A stretch of 64,000 nt of DNA from Lysinibacillus sphaericus (GTDB lineage: Bacteria; Bacillota; Bacilli; Bacillales_A; Planococcaceae): the NCBI RefSeq assembly GCF_002982115.1, contig NZ_CP019980.1, positions 1,620,001-1,684,000 on the forward strand, written 5' to 3'. A program made the translations under genes and the position numbers. Below, piece by piece: positions 1 through 9,821 of this stretch; the first letter of the stretch is position 1; each line of letters opens with the position of its first letter. Below the pieces are notes generated by a model. The model made no database searches and was not told the origin of the DNA. It saw only the letters and a list, made by a program, of their open reading frames with translations.

Positions 1-390
1 TTGGAAGAACAATTAAATGTTTTGTACATGGATTATCAGCATGAGCAAACAACTATTTTAGTTGTTGAAACGGCTGTTCGAGAAAATTTTTTCATCAAAC
101 TTGTTCAGAGTATTTTGTATATTGACAAAATTGTACCATTCTTTATCAATCCGGGAGATGACCAGCGCATTACGCAACTAATGGAGCATTGTGGAGTCAA
201 TGTTGCCTATTTTATTGAGGAAGAATTGACGATAGACAGACGAGTGCGTCCTATGCGCGAAGGGACATTTCTCTATTACTCTCTAAGTGATATTGAGGAA
301 CTGTTAGTAAACTTAGTAGGGATGAGTATGAAAAAGTTTCTATTTGAAGAAAAAATGCAAGAGCGATTATTTATATCGTTAAAAGCATAA
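1..390 (+). CDS. hypothetical protein, 5' end possibly cut by window edge
   Basis: I do not recognise this product. The frame is already open at the first base (TTG at 1), so the true start may lie outside the window. The 129 visible residues show no signal peptide, membrane segment or metal motif; they are mixed alpha/beta in character, and the C-terminal part is rich in charged residues. A strong intrinsic terminator lies 18 bp after the stop, so this is the last gene of its transcript. In Bacillus the gene upstream of this block is often recO, but I see nothing RecO-like here. Confidence 0.6.
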   Translation: MEEQLNVLYMDYQHEQTTILVVETAVRENFFIKLVQSILYIDKIVPFFINPGDDQRITQLMEHCGVNVAYFIEEELTIDRRVRPMREGTFLYYSLSDIEELLVNLVGMSMKKFLFEEKMQERLFISLKA

Positions 391-408
391 AGCAAGATAT
401 TTATGACG

Positions 409-438
409 ACCAAATCAACAGTTGATTTGGTTTTTTTT
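409..438 (+). terminator. intrinsic terminator
   Basis: Perfect 11-bp arms (ACCAAATCAAC at 409-419 and its complement at 421-431) are followed by a T run to 438. It ends the transcript of the first gene. Confidence 0.85.
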
Positions 439-494
439 GTAAGCTTGCAAGAGGGATTAGATAAGGCAGTTGCAATTTTAAAGGGGGAGTTCGA

Positions 495-1268
495 TTGGCA
501 ATTGATAGTATCATCGAATTGAATGAACAAAATATTGTTCAAAGTGGATGCTTTTGTCTACGCAGTAATCCACATGCTACAGGATATATAAATAAAAGTA
601 ACTGGCTTTATGAAAGATTTCATGAAGGATTAAAGTATATAAAAATAATGGACAATAATAAGCAGGCAGGTTTTATTGAGTATACACCGATTGAGTATTC
701 TTCAAGGGTTGTGTTTGGTGAAAACTATGTTGTGATTCATTGTTTGTGGGTAAGTATTACTGGAAAGGGCTATGCCTCGAAATTGATTGATAGTTGTATA
801 GAAGATGCAAAGAAACAACAGAAATCAGGTGTCATTGTCATTACAAACGCAAATAGTTCGTGGGTTCCGAGTAAGCAAATTTTTTTGAAACATAACTTTA
901 AAGAAGTAGAGCAGGCACCAAATGGATTTGAATTGCTTGTTTATAAGTTCAGAAATGCACCAAATCCATATTTTCCGAACGATTGGGATAAGCGGCTAGC
1001 ATCTTATCAGGAGCTAACAATATTCCGAACCCCTCAATGTCCCTTTGTAGATATTGCAACGGATAATGTTGTAGAGGCTGCAAAAAAACTAGGCATTCAT
1101 GCTGAAATCATTGATGTGCAAAATAGAGAAGAATTAGTCAGACTTTCTCCTACGCCTTATGGTGTCTATGGAGTCATCTATAAAGGAAAATTACTAGCCT
1201 TTCATCGACTTACTGTGCATTCGGCGATAAAGCGTTTAAAAGCCTTTCATCCAATTGATGGTAATTAG
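495..1268 (+). CDS. yoaP: GNAT acetyltransferase with C-terminal YoaP domain
   Basis: The 257-residue protein has a GNAT N-acetyltransferase fold in roughly residues 1-150; the acetyl-CoA loop reads as SITGKGYASKLID around 87-99. A second domain follows, starting near FRTPQCPFVD. This matches the layout of Bacillus YoaP, in which a small YoaP domain is fused to the acetyltransferase. The substrate is unknown. The TTG start at 495 is chosen because AAGGGGGAG lies at 481-489, right before it. The gene stands alone between two terminators. It sits where a recO-glyQS arrangement would be expected in Bacillus, so it is probably a lineage-specific insertion. Confidence 0.75.
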   Translation: MAIDSIIELNEQNIVQSGCFCLRSNPHATGYINKSNWLYERFHEGLKYIKIMDNNKQAGFIEYTPIEYSSRVVFGENYVVIHCLWVSITGKGYASKLIDSCIEDAKKQQKSGVIVITNANSSWVPSKQIFLKHNFKEVEQAPNGFELLVYKFRNAPNPYFPNDWDKRLASYQELTIFRTPQCPFVDIATDNVVEAAKKLGIHAEIIDVQNREELVRLSPTPYGVYGVIYKGKLLAFHRLTVHSAIKRLKAFHPIDGN

Positions 1269-1371
1269 AGCGCTAGTTTTAAAAGCGGAAGTGGGCAGTG
1301 ACTATTGTAAACAACTAGACATACACTAGTGTTACAGCTTACGTGTATGCCCACAAAAAGCATCGCCGAAG

Positions 1372-1410
1372 CAAAAACGTGTTAGATTGACTGTAATCAA
1401 TCTAACACGT
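1372..1410 (-). terminator. terminator of glyS, part of dispersed hairpin repeat (copy A)
   Basis: The hairpin arms ACGTGTTAGATTGA (1377-1390) and complement (1397-1410) are followed on the minus strand by a T run (complement of 1373-1377). The same core hairpin recurs at 29361-29392 and 58691-58722, with related flanking sequence (GCCGAAGC...GCAAAAA). It is therefore a member of a repeat family used as a terminator. Confidence 0.8.
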
Positions 1411-1443
1411 TTCCTTTGCTTAAAACCTAACTAATCGTTTGAA

Positions 1444-2829
1444 TTAAAATTGAAGATGCTTTTCGATATATGCTTTCACATCAGCGATTGGCATACGTAC
1501 TTGTTCCATTGAATCACGATGACGAACAGTTACTTGACCATCTTCTTTTGAATCGAAATCGAATGTAATACAGAATGGCGTACCGATTTCGTCTTGACGG
1601 CGGTAGCGTTTACCGATTGATTGAGACTCATCAAAATCAACAGGGAATGATTTGCGTAACGCTGACCATACATCTGCAGCTTCATCAGATAATTTTTTAG
1701 AAAGTGGAAGAACAGCTGCTTTAAATGGTGCTAAAGCAGGGTGGAAACGTAATACTGTACGTTTGTCATCACCTTCAAGCTCTTCTTCATCATAGGCGTC
1801 ACATAAAAATGCTAATGTCACACGGTCAGCACCTAAAGATGGTTCGATACAATATGGTACATAACGCTCGTTTGTTACTGGATCAATATAAGTGAAATCT
1901 TCGCCTGAATGTTCCATATGTTGTTTTAAGTCGTAGTCTGTACGATCAGCTACACCCCAAAGCTCGCCCCAGCCGAATGGGAATTTAAATTCGATATCAG
2001 TTGTTGCATTTGAGTAATGCGATAATTCATCTTCCTCGTGGTCACGTAGACGCATAGAATCTTCTTTCATACCTAAGTTTAACAACCAGTTTTTACAGAA
2101 TTCTTTCCAATAGGCATGCCACTCAAGATCTTCACCAGGCTTGCAGAAAAATTCAAGCTCCATTTGTTCAAATTCACGAGTACGGAATGTGAAGTTCCCT
2201 GGCGTAATTTCGTTACGGAAAGACTTCCCGATTTGTGCGATACCAAATGGTGTACGTTTACGCATAGAACGTTGTACGTTTTTAAAGTTAACGAAAATTC
2301 CTTGTGCTGTTTCTGGACGAAGGTAAATTTCGTTTGTTGAAGATTCTGTTACACCTTGGAATGTTTTAAACATTAAGTTGAACTGACGAATATCAGTGAA
2401 ATCTGCTTTGCCGCAATCAGGGCAGACAACATCGTATTTCACCATTGTTTCTTTCATTTGATCGAATGTCATACCATCAACGATAATTTCATCACCTTTT
2501 GCTAGCGCAGCATCTTCAATGATTTTATCTGCACGGTGACGCGCTTTACAAGCTTTACAGTCTACCATTGGGTCGTTGAAGTTGCCAACGTGACCAGATG
2601 CAACCCATGCTTTTGGATTCATCAGGATAGCCGCATCGATTCCAACATTATGTTCAGATTCTTGGACAAATTTTTGCCACCAAGCTTTTTTGACATTGTT
2701 TTTTAATTCCACACCCAGTGGACCATAATCCCAAGTATTTGCTAAACCTCCGTAGATTTCAGAACCCGGGAAGACAAAGCCACGATGCTTTGCTAAAGAT
2801 ACAATTGTTTCCATTGATTTGTTAGCCAT
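1444..2829 (-). CDS. glyS: glycyl-tRNA synthetase, single-chain (alpha2) type
   Basis: Charges tRNA-Gly with glycine in the cytoplasm. The 461-residue protein is the archaeal/eukaryotic-like homodimeric class II enzyme, not the alpha2beta2 GlyQ+GlyS enzyme found in Bacillus subtilis at this locus. Visible features are the N-terminal [14 protein letters not shown] segment, an inserted zinc site with Cys91/Cys94 and Cys136/Cys139, class II motif 2 (FRNEITP...[10 protein letters not shown]), and a C-terminal anticodon-binding domain. The frame runs open upstream through the leader, but the start at 2829 is fixed by AAGGAGG eight bases before it and by the conserved [10 protein letters not shown] beginning. 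The gene is transcribed against its neighbours and controlled by a glycine T-box. It ends at a repeat-type terminator. Confidence 0.96.
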   Translation of the reverse strand: MANKSMETIVSLAKHRGFVFPGSEIYGGLANTWDYGPLGVELKNNVKKAWWQKFVQESEHNVGIDAAILMNPKAWVASGHVGNFNDPMVDCKACKARHRADKIIEDAALAKGDEIIVDGMTFDQMKETMVKYDVVCPDCGKADFTDIRQFNLMFKTFQGVTESSTNEIYLRPETAQGIFVNFKNVQRSMRKRTPFGIAQIGKSFRNEITPGNFTFRTREFEQMELEFFCKPGEDLEWHAYWKEFCKNWLLNLGMKEDSMRLRDHEEDELSHYSNATTDIEFKFPFGWGELWGVADRTDYDLKQHMEHSGEDFTYIDPVTNERYVPYCIEPSLGADRVTLAFLCDAYDEEELEGDDKRTVLRFHPALAPFKAAVLPLSKKLSDEAADVWSALRKSFPVDFDESQSIGKRYRRQDEIGTPFCITFDFDSKEDGQVTVRHRDSMEQVRMPIADVKAYIEKHLQF

Positions 2830-2969
2830 AATAATAGCCTCCTTCGTAATTTTTCCTTGCATTTGAGTGAAACGTAACTGTCTGATAGGACGAATAGATA
2901 GACAACAATCATGATAGATTACCCTCATATTTGTTGAAAATAAGAATTCGCCATATCCAAAATAAAAAT

Positions 2970-3219
2970 AGCACCCGTCTCCGGGCACGAAAATGCCCAG
3001 GGACGAGTGCTAATACCCGCGGTTCCACCCTGATTGTTTTAAACGCTTTGTTTAAAACCTCTTTTCAAAAAGTTAGCTCAAGGAGTGCCTTTCTCTGTTG
3101 CTATGTAGACTTTCACCATCTTCTACTCGCTAAATAAATGAACAGATACTTTTTTCCTATCATCGCCTGTATAACGCAAGATTGCTCGAAAATACATGGA
3201 GAGCAAGCGTCTGTGTCAA
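2970..3219 (-). promoter_or_regulatory. T-box leader riboswitch (glycine) of glyS
   Basis: On the minus strand the T-box sequence AGGGTGGAACCGCGGG lies at complement 3016-3031. It is followed by a long terminator hairpin (arms about 2970-2988 and 2994-3012) with a T-rich tail. Stem I lies upstream. A GGC glycine codon (complement of 3087-3089), in the context GAGAAAGGCACTCC, matches the position of the specifier in the Bacillus glyQS leader. Uncharged tRNA-Gly should pair with it and favour antitermination. The T-box call is firm; the specifier assignment is by analogy. Confidence 0.93.
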
Positions 3220-3220
3220 T

Positions 3221-3249
3221 ATTGTAGCATGTAGTTCTTTTCTTCGCAA
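3221..3249 (-). promoter_or_regulatory. sigma-A promoter of the glyS leader
   Basis: On the minus strand, TTGCGA (complement 3244-3249) and TACAAT (complement 3221-3226) are separated by 17 bp. This places the start a few bases before stem I of the T-box. The divergent ccpN promoter must lie in the same about 80 bp. Confidence 0.75.
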
Positions 3250-3309
3250 TAACCATTAAAATAGTATATAATAATTGAGCATAAGTATAACACTATTAGA
3301 TTTGAGGCG

Positions 3310-3942
3310 GTGAGTCCAATCGAACTCAATAAACGTCAGGAAGACATTTTACAAATTGTGAAAGAGAACGGCCCGATAACAGGGGAACATATTGCAGAAC
3401 GTCTCAATCTGACAAGAGCGACTTTAAGACCAGATTTAGCCATTTTGACAATGGCTGGCTTTTTAGATGCTAGACCAAGAGTTGGTTATTTCTATTCTGG
3501 TAAAAAAACATCCGTAACATTAACGGATAGCATTAACAATTTAAAAGTTAAAGATTTTCACTCTGGACCTGTTGTTGTACCTGAAACAATGACGGTGTAT
3601 GATGCCATTTGCTTCATGTTTTCAGAGGATGTCGGGACCCTTTTCGTTGTCGATAAAAACGAATTTTTGACAGGTGTTCTGTCTCGTAAAGATTTACTGC
3701 GTACAAGTATTGGCACGCAGGATTTAAATAAAATTCCTGTACATATTATTATGACACGAATGCCAAATATCTCGTACTGTGAAAGATCCGATTCGTTAGT
3801 TGTTGCAGCTAATAAGCTAATAGAACGAGAAGTAGATTCATTACCGGTAATCGAACCACAAGAGGGTGGATTGACGATTGTAGGTCGTCTTACTAAAACG
3901 ACCATTACACGTGCTTTCCTGTCGCTTGCGCAAAATGTCTAA
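3310..3942 (+). CDS. ccpN: CcpN, repressor of gluconeogenic genes
   Basis: Transcription repressor that in Bacillus subtilis shuts off gapB and pckA during glycolytic growth. The 210 residues show an N-terminal winged helix-turn-helix (about 1-60, KRQEDILQIV...LTRATLRPDLAIL) and two CBS domains (about 80-205) that sense nucleotides. GTG at 3310 is taken as the start because MSPIELNKRQE aligns with the CcpN N terminus. The GAGG before it is very close to the start, so initiation may be modest. It forms an operon with ppsR (18 bp gap), as in Bacillus, and diverges from the glyS leader. Confidence 0.93.
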   Translation: MSPIELNKRQEDILQIVKENGPITGEHIAERLNLTRATLRPDLAILTMAGFLDARPRVGYFYSGKKTSVTLTDSINNLKVKDFHSGPVVVPETMTVYDAICFMFSEDVGTLFVVDKNEFLTGVLSRKDLLRTSIGTQDLNKIPVHIIMTRMPNISYCERSDSLVVAANKLIEREVDSLPVIEPQEGGLTIVGRLTKTTITRAFLSLAQNV

Positions 3943-3960
3943 AAATTGAAGGGGAACAGC

Positions 3961-4773
3961 ATGAAAAGACTACGAGTTTTTGTTGTATCTGATTCAGTCG
4001 GCGAAACTGGGGATCAAGTAGCCAAAGCCGTAATTAGCCAGTTCCGACCAGGCTTGGAAAATACGATTATTCGGCGCTTTCCACATATTCAAACAGAGGA
4101 GCTTGTTCGAAAAATTGTGTGCCTCGCTGCAAAACAGAAGGCATTTGTTGTCTATACACTTGTTCGACAAGACATGCGTACATTACTACATGATTTATGT
4201 GAGAAAGAAAAAGTACATGCTGTAGATATTTTAGGACCAGCGTTGAAATCGATGGCAACCTTTATGGAAGAAATGCCATTAGAGACACCGGGCATTGTGC
4301 ATCAACTTGATGACGACTATTTTAAAAAAATTGAGGCGATAGAATTTGCGGTGAAATACGATGATGGCAGAGATCCACGAGGCTTATTGCAAGCTGATAT
4401 TGTACTTGTGGGTGTTTCACGTACATCAAAAACGCCTCTTTCACAGTATTTAGCACATAAACGTTATAAGGTGGCAAATGTACCATTAGTCCCGGAGGTC
4501 GCGCCACCAGAAGAATTATTTAAAATCGATCCGAAGAAATGCTTTGGTTTAGTTATCTCTCCTGATAAATTAAATTCAATACGAAAAGAAAGATTAATGA
4601 CATTAGGGTTAAATGATGATGCCATCTATGCTCAGCATGTCCGTATTTTAGAGGAGATTCAACATTTTGAACAAGTTGTTGAGAAAATAGGTTGTAAAGT
4701 GATTGATGTAACAAATAAAGCTGTAGAGGAAACAGCGAATATTATTATTGAACAGCTAGCAAGTTGTAAATAA
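3961..4773 (+). CDS. ppsR: PEP synthase/PPDK regulatory protein family (YqfL)
   Basis: Belongs to the DUF299 family of bifunctional ADP-dependent kinases/Pi-dependent pyrophosphorylases that act on PEP synthase or pyruvate phosphate dikinase. In Bacillus the homologue YqfL modulates CcpN-dependent control. The 270-residue length is the usual one. The family P-loop is seen as GVSRTSKT at residues 151-158. The start ATG at 3961 has AAGGGG eight bases upstream; an in-frame TTG at 3946 lacks this. Directly after ccpN and followed by a terminator, so the two form one operon. No PPDK or PEP synthase gene lies in the window. Confidence 0.93.
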   Translation: MKRLRVFVVSDSVGETGDQVAKAVISQFRPGLENTIIRRFPHIQTEELVRKIVCLAAKQKAFVVYTLVRQDMRTLLHDLCEKEKVHAVDILGPALKSMATFMEEMPLETPGIVHQLDDDYFKKIEAIEFAVKYDDGRDPRGLLQADIVLVGVSRTSKTPLSQYLAHKRYKVANVPLVPEVAPPEELFKIDPKKCFGLVISPDKLNSIRKERLMTLGLNDDAIYAQHVRILEEIQHFEQVVEKIGCKVIDVTNKAVEETANIIIEQLASCK

Positions 4774-4788
4774 GAAACCAAATTGTGT

Positions 4789-4821
4789 AAACCACCTCGG
4801 GGTAGTAGAGGCGGTTTTTTT
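4789..4821 (+). terminator. intrinsic terminator after ppsR
   Basis: ACCACCTC (4791-4798) pairs with GAGGCGGT (4808-4815) around a short loop, followed by a T run to 4821. Confidence 0.8.
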
Positions 4822-4993
4822 GAGTGGGTTTTGAAATTGGTATAGATAAATACTAATTTTTGTTTTATAATAATAAAATTGTGGTAAAAATATTTAAAAA
4901 GAGAAAAATCCTATTTTTTTGTCGAGAAATAAAGGATTTTTAAAACGGATATCGAATTGTGTTCTAGAACGTAAATTAAAGATGGTGATGAAT

Positions 4994-6814
4994 TTGGCAG
5001 GGAAAATACCAGAAGAAGTGATTGAGCAGATTCGTACACAATCGGATATTGTCGATGTTATTAGCGAATATATGCAGCTAACAAAGCGCGGGCGCAATTG
5101 GTTTGGTCTCTGTCCTTTTCATGGAGAACAAACGCCATCTTTTTCTGTGTCAACCGACAAACAGATTTTTCATTGTTTTGGTTGCGGTGCAGGCGGTAAT
5201 GCCATTACTTTCGTCATGGATATCGAAGGGATTTCTTTCCCAGATGCAGTCGTCAAACTAGGTGAACGTGTGGGTGTACATTTAGATGTTGGTCCAACTT
5301 TGCCTCAAGCGACGACAAAGATTTCAAAAGCGGAAGAAAGGATGAAAGAAGCACATGCTTTTGCGGCAGATTTTTTTCATCATTTATTGCTGAACACAGA
5401 AGATGGGGAAGAGCCTTTAAATTATTTGCTAGAAAGAGGATTTACAAGGGAACTTATCGAATCTAATAGCATTGGATGGTCTCTCCCAAGCTTTGATGCA
5501 TTAACGATATTGCTTGAAAGAAAAGGTTATAACTTACAAGAAATCGCAGATAGTGGTCTAGTAATCAAACGTGAAGGAGAAGAACGCTATTTTGATCGTT
5601 TTCGGGGACGTATTATGTTTCCAATTCGTGATGAGAACGGTAAAATTATTGCCTTCTCAGGGCGAATTCTGTCATCGACAGGTGAAGAGGCAAAATATTT
5701 AAATAGTCCAGAATCACCAATTTTTCAAAAGAGTGAAGTGCTATATAACCTAGACAAAGCACGAACCTCTATTAGAAAAAATCGTCAAGTAGTGTTGATG
5801 GAAGGTTTTATGGATGTTTTAGCTGCAACTTCAGTTGGTGTAACAAATGCCGTAGCAACAATGGGTACTTCGCTTACGAATCAGCATATCACAAAGCTAA
5901 AGCGCTTAGTAGAGCAAGTTACGATTTGCTATGACGGTGATAATGCTGGATTTGATGCGGCGAAACGAGCGGCACAGTTATTACAAACGGAGCGCATGAA
6001 AGTGAATATTGCGGTGATACCAGATAAACTAGATCCTGATGAGTATATTCAAAGTCTAGGTGGACAGGCTTTTAAGGAACAGATTTTGGAAAACCCACAT
6101 ACGTATATTGCTTTTATGATGATGCATGCTAGACGAAATAAGAATTTTCAGTTTGAAAATGATACGCTTCAATATATTCAAGAAGTACTCGAACAATTAG
6201 TGGGTAGCTCCTCACCGATTGAACGAGATTTGTATATCCGACAGCTATCGAATGAAACAACGATTTCGGAAGAAGCAATTTATGCCCAATTCCGAAAACT
6301 AGAGGCAAATCAGGTACGCACTGCGAAAGTGGAAATGCCAACGCATACACCTTCGATGCCAGTCACGCAGCGACAAAAGCCTATGGACGCAGCAGAACGT
6401 GCCGAACGTTTATTACTGGCTCATATGCTTCATAATATAGATGTAGTGGACAGGGTATTACGTAGTGAGCAAAAAGAGCCTTTTGTACGAGATGCATATA
6501 TGGCAGTTTTTGTTCGATTGGTAGGATTTTATGAGGAATATGGTCATCCAGATTATCAGCGCTTTGTCGAGATATTAGATGACGCTGAATTACGCAAAAT
6601 TGTGATGGAAGCTGCTTTAGTGGAAAGGGATCCAGACCAAGCAGAGTCAGAGGTTACAGATTCTATTCGACAGCTTCAAAAATATAGAATTGAGCAGGAA
6701 ATTCATCAAAAGATGCATGAGTCAAAGGAAGCGGAGAAGATGCACGAGTATGCGCGTGCACTTGAAATCGCCCAACAGATTATTCATTTAAGAAAATCGT
6801 TATCGGCGATTTAA
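4994..6814 (+). CDS. dnaG: DNA primase DnaG
   Basis: Makes RNA primers at the replication fork with the DnaB-type helicase. From the chosen start the protein has 606 residues. It has a CHC2 zinc domain (Cys40, His43, Cys61, Cys64), a catalytic core with Toprim motifs ([10 protein letters not shown] and [12 protein letters not shown]), and a C-terminal helicase-binding domain. TTG at 4994 gives [14 protein letters not shown], the typical family beginning, with GGTGAT four bases upstream matching the distal part of the anti-Shine-Dalgarno. ATG at 4988 or 4982 in the same frame are alternatives with poorer sites. The frame is open to 4919, but that extension is unlike the family. It is directly followed by sigA (32 bp gap), the classic macromolecular-synthesis pairing. 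Confidence 0.96.
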   Translation: MAGKIPEEVIEQIRTQSDIVDVISEYMQLTKRGRNWFGLCPFHGEQTPSFSVSTDKQIFHCFGCGAGGNAITFVMDIEGISFPDAVVKLGERVGVHLDVGPTLPQATTKISKAEERMKEAHAFAADFFHHLLLNTEDGEEPLNYLLERGFTRELIESNSIGWSLPSFDALTILLERKGYNLQEIADSGLVIKREGEERYFDRFRGRIMFPIRDENGKIIAFSGRILSSTGEEAKYLNSPESPIFQKSEVLYNLDKARTSIRKNRQVVLMEGFMDVLAATSVGVTNAVATMGTSLTNQHITKLKRLVEQVTICYDGDNAGFDAAKRAAQLLQTERMKVNIAVIPDKLDPDEYIQSLGGQAFKEQILENPHTYIAFMMMHARRNKNFQFENDTLQYIQEVLEQLVGSSSPIERDLYIRQLSNETTISEEAIYAQFRKLEANQVRTAKVEMPTHTPSMPVTQRQKPMDAAERAERLLLAHMLHNIDVVDRVLRSEQKEPFVRDAYMAVFVRLVGFYEEYGHPDYQRFVEILDDAELRKIVMEAALVERDPDQAESEVTDSIRQLQKYRIEQEIHQKMHESKEAEKMHEYARALEIAQQIIHLRKSLSAI

Positions 6815-6846
6815 CCCGATTCGGTTGTTTAGAAGGAGGAAGGTTT

Positions 6847-7974
6847 ATGGCGGACAAGTCTGAACGTTCAAAAGAGGTAGAAGTAGAAATTACATTAGAT
6901 GAAGCAAAAAAATTACTACAAGAAAAGGCGAAAACAGAAGGTGAAATTTCAATGAAAGAAATTTCAGAGAAATTACTGCCTTATGAGTTGGAAAATGAAG
7001 AAGTTTTTCATTTCGCTGAAGATCTTGAAAAACATAAAGACATTCAAATTATCGGTAAAGAAGAATTTGAAGAAGAAAGCTTAATGAAAGAAGAAGCTAA
7101 CGAAGAAACGTTCGATTTAAATGATTTAAGCGTACCACCAGGGGTAAAAATTAATGATCCTGTTCGTATGTATTTGAAAGAGATTGGTCGTGTAGATTTA
7201 CTTTCTGCTGAGCAAGAAATTGCACTGGCAGAACGTATTGAGCAAGGGGATGAAGAAGCGCGTAAACGTTTAGCTGAAGCGAATTTACGTCTTGTTGTAT
7301 CAATCGCCAAACGCTATGTGGGCCGTGGAATGTTATTCCTTGATTTAATTCAAGAGGGGAATATGGGACTTATTAAGGCAGTTGAAAAATTCGACTATCG
7401 TAAAGGTTTTAAGTTCTCCACTTATGCAACATGGTGGATTCGTCAAGCGATTACACGTGCGATAGCGGACCAAGCACGTACAATACGTATCCCTGTGCAC
7501 ATGGTAGAAACAATTAACAAATTAATTCGTGTGCAACGTCAATTATTACAGGACTTAGGTCGTGAACCGTCTCCAGAAGAAATTGGCGAGGAAATGGATT
7601 TAACACCTGAAAAAGTACGTGAAATTTTAAAAATCGCGCAAGAACCAGTATCTCTTGAAACGCCAATCGGTGAAGAAGACGATTCACATTTAGGGGACTT
7701 CATTGAAGACTCAGAGGCTCAATCTCCTTCTGATCATGCAGCCTATGAATTGTTAAAAGAACAGCTAGAAGATGTATTAGATACATTAACAGACCGTGAA
7801 GAAAACGTACTACGTTTACGTTTTGGCTTAGATGATGGACGTACACGCACGTTAGAAGAAGTAGGGAAAGTATTTGGTGTAACACGTGAACGTATTCGTC
7901 AAATTGAGGCAAAAGCACTTCGTAAATTGCGCCACCCTTCTCGCAGTAAACGTTTAAAAGATTTCTTAGAGTAA
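6847..7974 (+). CDS. rpoD: primary sigma factor SigA (RpoD)
   Basis: Housekeeping sigma-70 factor that directs RNA polymerase to vegetative promoters. The 375 residues contain an acidic region 1.1, region 1.2 ([14 protein letters not shown]), regions 2.1-2.4 ending in [17 protein letters not shown], region 3, and region 4.2 ([20 protein letters not shown]). Length and all motifs match Bacillus SigA. AAGGAGGAAGG sits directly before the ATG. Co-transcribed with dnaG and ended by the terminator at 8000-8036. Confidence 0.98.
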   Translation: MADKSERSKEVEVEITLDEAKKLLQEKAKTEGEISMKEISEKLLPYELENEEVFHFAEDLEKHKDIQIIGKEEFEEESLMKEEANEETFDLNDLSVPPGVKINDPVRMYLKEIGRVDLLSAEQEIALAERIEQGDEEARKRLAEANLRLVVSIAKRYVGRGMLFLDLIQEGNMGLIKAVEKFDYRKGFKFSTYATWWIRQAITRAIADQARTIRIPVHMVETINKLIRVQRQLLQDLGREPSPEEIGEEMDLTPEKVREILKIAQEPVSLETPIGEEDDSHLGDFIEDSEAQSPSDHAAYELLKEQLEDVLDTLTDREENVLRLRFGLDDGRTRTLEEVGKVFGVTRERIRQIEAKALRKLRHPSRSKRLKDFLE

Positions 7975-7999
7975 AACAGAACTTCAAACTTATATATGC

Positions 8000-8036
8000 A
8001 AACCCCGCCACTTAAATTTTGTAGCGGGGTTTGTTG
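8000..8036 (+). terminator. intrinsic terminator after sigA
   Basis: AAACCCCGC (8000-8008) pairs with GCGGGGTTT (8024-8032), followed by T-rich sequence. Confidence 0.85.
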
Positions 8037-8259
8037 TTTATAAGCTATTTTTAAAGTAGCTTTCCTTCTTTGGGGCATTTAGCAGTTTGAACACTATTAA
8101 ACCATGTAAATTTAACATAATGATATAAGAGATGTAAAAATACATAATTTGAACGGATGATAAGTTCCGTTTTTTGCGACTTTTTACAGATGTTCTTTCT
8201 TTAATTGTGAGATAAAATTGTAGTACAACCATTATTAAGCAATGTTTGGAGAAAATACG

Positions 8260-8823
8260 ATGACAAATCCACGGAAAAAAATTATTTTAAATGAGATATT
8301 GTTTTGGAAGCAAAATAAGCTATTACCAGAGCACTACTGTGACTTTCTAGCCACTCTTTATGCAGAGGGAAATGATGTGGAAGAGCTAGAGGAAGCAACT
8401 CATAAACAGGCAGTATTGCCTTTAGAAAAACGAAAAATGATGTTCTTCATAGTGGGATTATGCTTGGGTATGCTACTGCTCTTGTATATTTATTTTACAG
8501 TCACTTCTTTATTGCTTTTATTAACAGGTATTGTAGCCATTGCTACAATTACATTATTCATAATGGCTTTTCGAGTTGCGACCAAAAATAACTTATTAGC
8601 ACCTGTCTTTCATATTATTGCTGCTATCTTGTTATTTAGCTTATCTATTCGCATGTATACTACATATTTTAGTGGAAATAATACTGTGCTGTTTGTCATT
8701 ATCGCTGCAAATTGTGGGGTATGGCTAGTATCAGGTATCAAAATGAAGTTGCTTTATTTCACAGTATCTGGTGGTCTCGGGTTATTAGCACTTATTGGTT
8801 ATTATTTGTATAATTTTATGTAA
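8260..8823 (+). CDS. hypothetical polytopic membrane protein
   Basis: Function not recognised. The 187 residues begin with a soluble part of about 60 residues (ILFWKQNKLLPEHYCDFL...), which resembles the cytoplasmic head of DUF2157-type membrane proteins. About five hydrophobic segments follow from residue 65 on. ATG at 8260 is chosen because TTTGGAG precedes it by eight bases; the upstream in-frame ATG at 8242 has no such site. It stands alone, with a strong hairpin terminator touching its stop codon. In Bacillus this position, between sigA and cccA, usually has no such gene. Confidence 0.75.
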   Translation: MTNPRKKIILNEILFWKQNKLLPEHYCDFLATLYAEGNDVEELEEATHKQAVLPLEKRKMMFFIVGLCLGMLLLLYIYFTVTSLLLLLTGIVAIATITLFIMAFRVATKNNLLAPVFHIIAAILLFSLSIRMYTTYFSGNNTVLFVIIAANCGVWLVSGIKMKLLYFTVSGGLGLLALIGYYLYNFM

Positions 8824-8824
8824 A

Positions 8825-8876
8825 AAAATACACCGCTATGACGAACTTTTCATTCATAGCAGTGTATTTTATTTTT
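8825..8876 (+). terminator. intrinsic terminator
   Basis: Arms at 8825-8840 and 8855-8870 (AAAATACACCGCTATG and a near-perfect complement) are followed by a T-rich tract. Confidence 0.8.
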
Positions 8877-9312
8877 GTAATATAGTAGTATGACTTTTTT
8901 AAAAAAGTATAAATAGAAGAAAAAATAGAAAAAACATCGAATAATAATATATCAAAATAATAGTATAACCTATTTGTGAAATTGTTAGGATAAATCAACA
9001 GCATAATAGGACATAAAGGTTTTATACGACAGCTATTAAATTTTTCATTGGACGTATATGATTGCCAATATGGTGGCAAAATATTGGCGAGAAGTGAAAG
9101 AGTTGAGTTATTAGAAGGTACATTATCAGTCCATATTTTGGGTTTAACAAGACATAATTTATCCAATTGATACAGAAATGTCGAAATTGTTACAAACAAA
9201 GGAAAACTTAGCGAATGGGGCTTTTCGTTTCTTGTTTAATGCAGTACAATATTAGATGTTGACTGATTCTATATTATAATAGAAGTAGACTTATTATGAG
9301 GAGGGGAAACAT
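8877..9312. other. 436-bp gap without a gene
   Basis: AT-rich sequence with no reading frame I can support on either strand. It contains a perfect 8-bp inverted repeat GCCAATAT/ATATTGGC at 9064-9071 and 9081-9088, and a TATAAT at 9275-9280 that may belong to the cccA promoter. No convincing -35 box was found at the right spacing. Confidence 0.5.
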
Positions 9313-9663
9313 ATGAAAAACAATCCAGTCGTTCCTTACATCTTGATTCTGGCATTTGGTATAGGTCTTATTTTCTTCATGTCTTTACAAGGCGCAGATA
9401 ACAAGAAAGAAATTGCTGCTGAACAAGAGGGCGGTGGCGAAACTACAGAAGCTAATGATGATGGTTCTGCATTAGTACAAACTTGTATCGGTTGTCACGG
9501 TGGTGACTTAACTGGTGGTGTTGGTCCAAACCTACACGGTTTAGATGAAGCTCGTATCGTAGACGTGTTAACAAACGGTATCGAAGGCACACCTATGACA
9601 CCAGGAATGAAAAACGAAGCGGAAGCAAAAGCAATCGCTGAGTACATTTCTACTCTAAAATAG
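9313..9663 (+). CDS. cccA: membrane-anchored cytochrome c (CccA type)
   Basis: Small c-type cytochrome held at the outer face of the membrane, probably carrying electrons to a terminal oxidase. The 116 residues have one N-terminal membrane anchor (about 8-25), an acidic Gly-rich linker, and a haem domain with CIGCH (Cys58, Cys61, His62). Met95 or Met99 in TPMTPGM is the likely axial ligand. The gene follows sigA as in Bacillus, with a GAGGAGGGG site before the ATG. It is monocistronic: hairpins at 9676-9712 and 9723-9767 follow. Confidence 0.93.
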   Translation: MKNNPVVPYILILAFGIGLIFFMSLQGADNKKEIAAEQEGGGETTEANDDGSALVQTCIGCHGGDLTGGVGPNLHGLDEARIVDVLTNGIEGTPMTPGMKNEAEAKAIAEYISTLK

Positions 9664-9675
9664 TTTTAAAAAATG

Positions 9676-9767
9676 GCTGTACTAAAAAGTGTCTTTACGC
9701 TTTTAGTACAGCTTCTATTATGATGGAGTTGCTCAAAAATCTGAGACAACTCCATTTGTTTTTTTGT
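9676..9767 (+). terminator. two hairpins after cccA
   Basis: First hairpin: GCTGTACTAAAAAG (9676-9689) with CTTTTAGTACAGC (9700-9712), no clear T run. Second: ATGGAGTTG (9723-9731) with CAACTCCAT (9747-9755), then a T run to 9767. The second is the better terminator. Confidence 0.75.
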
Positions 9768-9821
9768 TCAACATCATACATACTAGAGTGGACTCTATAT
9801 TTATAAGGTAGGCGGTTTAAA

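Noticed and set aside
9064-9088. Isolated palindrome GCCAATAT/ATATTGGC
   Set aside because: Perfect but short, alone in a gap, no T run and no gene close enough to assign a role.
8816-9199. Minus-strand frame of 127 codons
   Set aside because: AT-rich low-complexity translation, no ribosome site, overlaps a terminator.
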